Program-made: the position numbers and the translations under genes
In this document: one piece after another, positions 60,934 through 64,000 of the stretch
How the letters are laid out: every line of letters starts with the position of its first letter
How positions within the stretch are numbered: position 1 is the first letter of the stretch
Source: Pseudomonadota bacterium
GTDB taxonomy: Bacteria; Pseudomonadota; Alphaproteobacteria; Acetobacterales; Acetobacteraceae
Assembly: GCA_021801255.1 (NCBI GenBank)
Contig: JAJYYH010000033.1
Span: 141,449-205,448, forward strand
DNA length: 64,000 nt
Direction: 5' to 3'
The notes under the pieces: generated by a model
The model's input: only the letters and a program-made list of their open reading frames with translations
What the model was told of the DNA's origin: nothing
Databases searched by the model: none

Positions 60934-62999
60934 TGATGACCGACCCGGGCGAGGCAATGATGGCGCGGCTTGCGACGCTGGCGGGCATCGCGCCCTCCTA
61001 TCGCGATGCCGACGGCCAGATCCGCCCGCTTTTGCCTGAGACGCGCGCTGGCGTCTTGCGCGCGCTCGGCTTTGATTCGGAGGTGCCAGTGGCGGTGGCG
61101 GAGGCCGTCGCGGCCCTGACAGAGGCGCCGTGGCGGGAGATGCTAGCGCCGGTGGTGGTGCTCTCGGCGGGCGATCCGCAACCGGAACTGCCTGTGGTGA
61201 TCGCGGAACGGGCAATCCCTGAGACCGTGCGCTGGCGGATCACGCTGGAAGATGGAACCGCGCGGGAGGGGCGCGCGGCGCTCGCCGAACTTCCGGTCCG
61301 CGAGCGCGCCGCGTCGATGGGCCGGCTCAGGCTGGCCTTGCCGCTGCCGGCCGACCTGCCGCCGGGCTATCACCGGCTGGAAATCACTATTGGGATGGCG
61401 GCCGCGAGCACGCGACTGGTGCAGCCGCCCCCCCATGCCTGGCTTCCCGAGTGGCTCAGCGAAGGGGCGCGGAAATGGGGCATCGGCACCGCGCTTTTTG
61501 CTTTATGGTCGAAGCAAAGCTGGGGGATCGGTGACTACGGCGATCTCGCGCGGTTCGCGGCGCTGGCAGGGGAGTGGGGCGCCGAAATCGTTGGCATCAA
61601 TCCCGTGCACGCGCCGATGCCGGGGGCGGGGGCTGATCCCAATCCGTACCGTCCTTCCAGCCGCTACTTTCTCAATCCGCTGCATCTGGATCTGGCGGCG
61701 CTCGGGGGGGCGGCGCCAGGGCCTTGGCCGGTGCCAGAGGCGGGCGTTGACTACGCGCTGGTCCATCAGCGCAAGCATGCGGCGCTCGCGGCGCTGTTTC
61801 GTGCCGGAACGTGGGATGCCGCGGGGTTCGCCGCGTTCCGCGCCGCCGGTGGCGTGGCGCTGGAGCGTTTCGCGGTTTTCAACACGCTGGCCGAGCATTT
61901 CGCGCCGCGCCTGGGGCGAGACTGGCCGGCAGCGCTGCGCCACCCGGACGCCGCCGGCATCGCCGCGTTTTGCCACGAGAACGCCGACCGCATCGCCTAT
62001 CATGCCTGGCTGCAATTTCTCGCCGAGGGGCAGATGGCGCGCGCGGCCGGCGCCGGCGCCGGGCTCTATCGCGACCTCGCGGTCGGGGTCGATCCGGACG
62101 GGGCGGAGGTCTGGGCCGATGCCGGGCAATTCCTGGCCGGGGCACGGATCGGCGCGCCGCCCGATGCGTTCACGCCGGCGGGGCAGGATTGGGGCTTGCC
62201 GCCGCCCGACCCGCGCGTGCTCACGGCCTCGGGCTATGCCGGCTATACCGCGCTGCTTGCCGCCAATATGCGCAACGCGACAGCCCTGCGCATCGATCAC
62301 GTGATGGGCCTCGAACGGCTCTACGTCATCCCACCCGGCGTGACGGCCGCCGAAGGCGCCTATCTCCGCTATCCGCGTGAGGATCTGCTCGGCCTGCTGA
62401 CGCTCGAAAGCCACCGCCATCGCTGTCTTCTGGTCGGCGAGGATCTCGGCACGGTGCCGGAGGGGTTCCGCGCGCGGCTGGCGGCGGCGGGGATCCTTTC
62501 CTATCGGCTGCTGCTGTTCGAGCGCTGGCCGAACGGCCTGTTCCACCGCCCCGGCCGCTATCCGCGCCGCGCGCTTGCCAGTTTCGCGACCCACGACCTG
62601 CCGAGTTTTCGCAGCTGGTGGAAAGGGGCCGAGCTACCGCCCGAAGCGCGGGCGCCGCGCCAGCAGGAGCGGGAAGAGCTGCTCGCCGCCTTGCGCGATC
62701 GCGGCTTTGCCCTTGAGGATATCGCGCCCGTGGCGGCGCTCGACCCGGCCGCGCTGGCCCGCCTCATCGCCGCTCTGCACGCCTTTCTCGGGCGCAGCCC
62801 AAGCGCGCTGGTGCTCGCTTCGCTCGGCGATCTGCTGGCCGAATGCGCGCAGATCAACCGCCCGGGGACCGCCGCCGCCTCGAATTGGCGGCATCGCCAT
62901 CGCTTGCCGCTCGAAGTCATGGATCAGGAGACCACGCTGCAACAGGGGCTCGCCGCTCTCACCGAAGCCCGCGCCGCCCCGGCTGAGGCGGAAGAATAG
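60930..62999 (+). CDS. malQ: 4-alpha-glucanotransferase (amylomaltase)
   Basis: A 689-residue GH77 enzyme that disproportionates maltodextrins, here likely re-sizing glucan pieces left by GlgX and TreYZ. It carries an N-terminal MalQ beta region (1-150), then KWGIGTALFALWSKQSWGIGD in parts, YRPSSRYFLNPLHLDL, Asp456 in RIDHVMGLERLYVIP, Glu in VGEDLGTVPEGFR and Asp in FATHDLPSFRSWW. Three ATG codons in a row start the gene (60930, 60933, 60936); the first overlaps the treY stop. Last gene of the operon. Confidence 0.95.
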   Translation: MMMTDPGEAMMARLATLAGIAPSYRDADGQIRPLLPETRAGVLRALGFDSEVPVAVAEAVAALTEAPWREMLAPVVVLSAGDPQPELPVVIAERAIPETVRWRITLEDGTAREGRAALAELPVRERAASMGRLRLALPLPADLPPGYHRLEITIGMAAASTRLVQPPPHAWLPEWLSEGARKWGIGTALFALWSKQSWGIGDYGDLARFAALAGEWGAEIVGINPVHAPMPGAGADPNPYRPSSRYFLNPLHLDLAALGGAAPGPWPVPEAGVDYALVHQRKHAALAALFRAGTWDAAGFAAFRAAGGVALERFAVFNTLAEHFAPRLGRDWPAALRHPDAAGIAAFCHENADRIAYHAWLQFLAEGQMARAAGAGAGLYRDLAVGVDPDGAEVWADAGQFLAGARIGAPPDAFTPAGQDWGLPPPDPRVLTASGYAGYTALLAANMRNATALRIDHVMGLERLYVIPPGVTAAEGAYLRYPREDLLGLLTLESHRHRCLLVGEDLGTVPEGFRARLAAAGILSYRLLLFERWPNGLFHRPGRYPRRALASFATHDLPSFRSWWKGAELPPEARAPRQQEREELLAALRDRGFALEDIAPVAALDPAALARLIAALHAFLGRSPSALVLASLGDLLAECAQINRPGTAAASNWRHRHRLPLEVMDQETTLQQGLAALTEARAAPAEAEE

Positions 63000-63071
63000 C
63001 CCTGCCTCATGCATCACGCCGTCGTGAGTAGTTTCAAAATGGGAGATGGCCTGGCGATCGCTATATCCCGG

Positions 63072-63089
63072 CCAGGGGCAAAGCCCTGG
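63072..63089. repeat. Palindrome between malQ and mntR
   Basis: CCAGGG-GCAAAG-CCCTGG, a perfect 6-bp stem, in the 148-base spacer after malQ. With no T-run it is at best a weak terminator. It is similar in style to the GC-rich palindromes at 10907 and 34077. Confidence 0.45.
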
Positions 63090-63147
63090 AGCTTGGGATG
63101 CGCGCCTCGATCTTGCCCAGGCAGCGCCGGCGCCGCAGATTGGCGCC

Positions 63148-63594
63148 ATGAGCGAGACCCCTTCCCTGCCCGCCCCACGCAACCGCTTCGTGCGCGCCCG
63201 CGATGCCCGCCAGAGCGAGATCGCCGAGGATTACGTCGAGCTGATCGATGATCTGATCCGCGCCCGCGGCGCCGCGCGCGCCTCGGAAATCGCCCGGGCG
63301 CTGGGCGTCACCCATGTCACAGTGATCAAGACCGTGGCTCGCCTCGTCCGCGACGGCTTGGTCGAGACTGAGCCCTACAGCGCGGTGACGCTGACCGCGG
63401 CTGGCCAGGCCCTCGCCACCCGCGCCCGCGCCCGCCACGAAATCGTCGCCCGCTTCCTTCAGGCGATCGGTGTCGATGAGGTAACGGCGCGCGAGGACGC
63501 CGAGGGCATGGAGCACCACGCGAGCGAGGCGACGCTCCGGGCGATGGAAGCGCTGATGGCCCGCCTCGTCCCGGCTGGCGAGGGCGGCGACTAG
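63148..63594 (+). CDS. mntR: Manganese-responsive regulator MntR
   Basis: A 148-residue DtxR/MntR-family metalloregulator. The winged helix shows AEDYVELIDDLI, ASEIARALGVTHVTVIKTV and LVETEPYSAVTLTAAG. The metal-binding/dimer part has ARHEIVARFLQAIGV and DAEGMEHHASEATL, nearly word-for-word the E. coli MntR pattern. With Mn2+ it represses manganese uptake and activates export genes. Its usual partner mntH is not visible up to the right edge. ATG 63148 gives the family length; the upstream frame lacks homology. Confidence 0.93.
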   Translation: MSETPSLPAPRNRFVRARDARQSEIAEDYVELIDDLIRARGAARASEIARALGVTHVTVIKTVARLVRDGLVETEPYSAVTLTAAGQALATRARARHEIVARFLQAIGVDEVTAREDAEGMEHHASEATLRAMEALMARLVPAGEGGD

Positions 63595-63599
63595 CTCAC

Positions 63600-63933
63600 C
63601 TTATTCAGTGCGCCCCAACGGCGCGGTTCACCGGTGGAGGGAGGATCCATCTTTGGGTGGTTGAGCTTTCCACACCAGCCGCCACGGTTTCCGTCCCAAC
63701 CTGCTGCATCTGGCACTCGGGCTGATGCTGCCCTGGTGGGTAGCCCATCGCGACTTTGACCCCGAGGCCAGGCGAAGCGGCTGCCGATTGCCTTGCCTAC
63801 GACACTGAGCACATGCGCTGGCGTCACCTGAACTTCTTCCAGCACCAAGCCTACCGCCCAAGACATGAGCGAACACGGGGGTACGCCATAGAACGGGCAG
63901 GATAGCACGGTTCGCGGCACGTAGCGGGAACAT
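63600..63933 (-). pseudogene. Possible transposase N-terminal remnant (ISL3-like)
   Basis: On the minus strand two short frames together recall an ISL3-type N-terminus: VGLVLEEVQVTPAHVLSVV in one, then a shift to SRWATHQGSISPSA in another, where intact relatives have a CPxCG...HSRY zinc region. The cysteines are not preserved. There is no C-terminal DDE part and no inverted repeat was found. The rest of the last 406 bases shows nothing recognisable. Confidence 0.3.
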
Positions 63934-64000
63934 GGCCGGGATTAACTGACGGGGTTGGTTGTTGGCCGGCTCCGTTTGGCGATGGCTGCCACGGTGTTCT

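Overview
The window is about 64 kb of GC-rich DNA with short spacers, frequent 4-base stop/start overlaps, and gene content typical of Alphaproteobacteria. Indicators are GapR (DUF2312), DUF1244, a short-form HisG, the maf/RNase E-G pair and FlhF-FlhG. Codon use, the GC-rich palindromes and the long GlgE form suggest Acetobacteraceae or a related Rhodospirillales lineage. That placement is inference from gene content, not a phylogeny. Most of the window is core chromosome; there is no prophage, plasmid backbone or CRISPR array.

Left part (1-21000): the end of flhF and flhG (flagellar placement); a secreted carboxymuconolactone-decarboxylase-like protein; a membrane-anchored ClpP-fold serine proteinase; htpG; an M17 aminopeptidase; a MarR regulator; an HldE1-like sugar kinase with altered motifs; ampG; typA; a metallo-beta-lactamase-fold hydrolase; rsmI head-to-head with an lpoA-like lipoprotein gene; a PhoR-like sensor kinase; tRNA-Val(GAC); a TPP-dependent decarboxylase-like enzyme; tatA; pyruvate kinase and glycerate 2-kinase; DUF1244 and gapR.

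Middle part (21000-44740): an RND efflux operon on the minus strand, mdtA-mdtB-mdtC-outer membrane factor. It is followed by a ten-gene co-directional minus-strand run, in transcription order: CoA-transferase, alpha/beta hydrolase, beta-propeller protein, hemB, hisG, hisD, infA, maf, RNase E/G-like, penicillin-acylase-like. Then come an aldehyde dehydrogenase, a bidirectional-looking terminator, degP and tRNA-Thr(TGT).

Right part (44740-64000): a 646-base, AT-richer, repeat-filled spacer carries a clear sigma70-type promoter whose predicted start point falls on the glgE start codon. It drives a seven-gene plus-strand operon: glgE with an extra N-terminal degenerate GH13 domain, a treS-maltokinase fusion, glgB, glgX, treZ, treY and malQ. 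Together these enzymes can turn trehalose into branched alpha-glucan (TreS, Mak, GlgE, GlgB) and glucan back into trehalose (GlgX debranching, TreY, TreZ), with MalQ re-sorting oligosaccharides. No glgA, glgC or glgP is present. The window ends with mntR and what may be a decayed insertion-sequence fragment.

Two features cut across genes. First, spacer after spacer carries tandem duplications of 13-18 bp, several abutting start or stop codons. Second, a roughly 110-bp dispersed element occurs twice in opposite orientations, at the typA stop codon and in the glgE upstream spacer.
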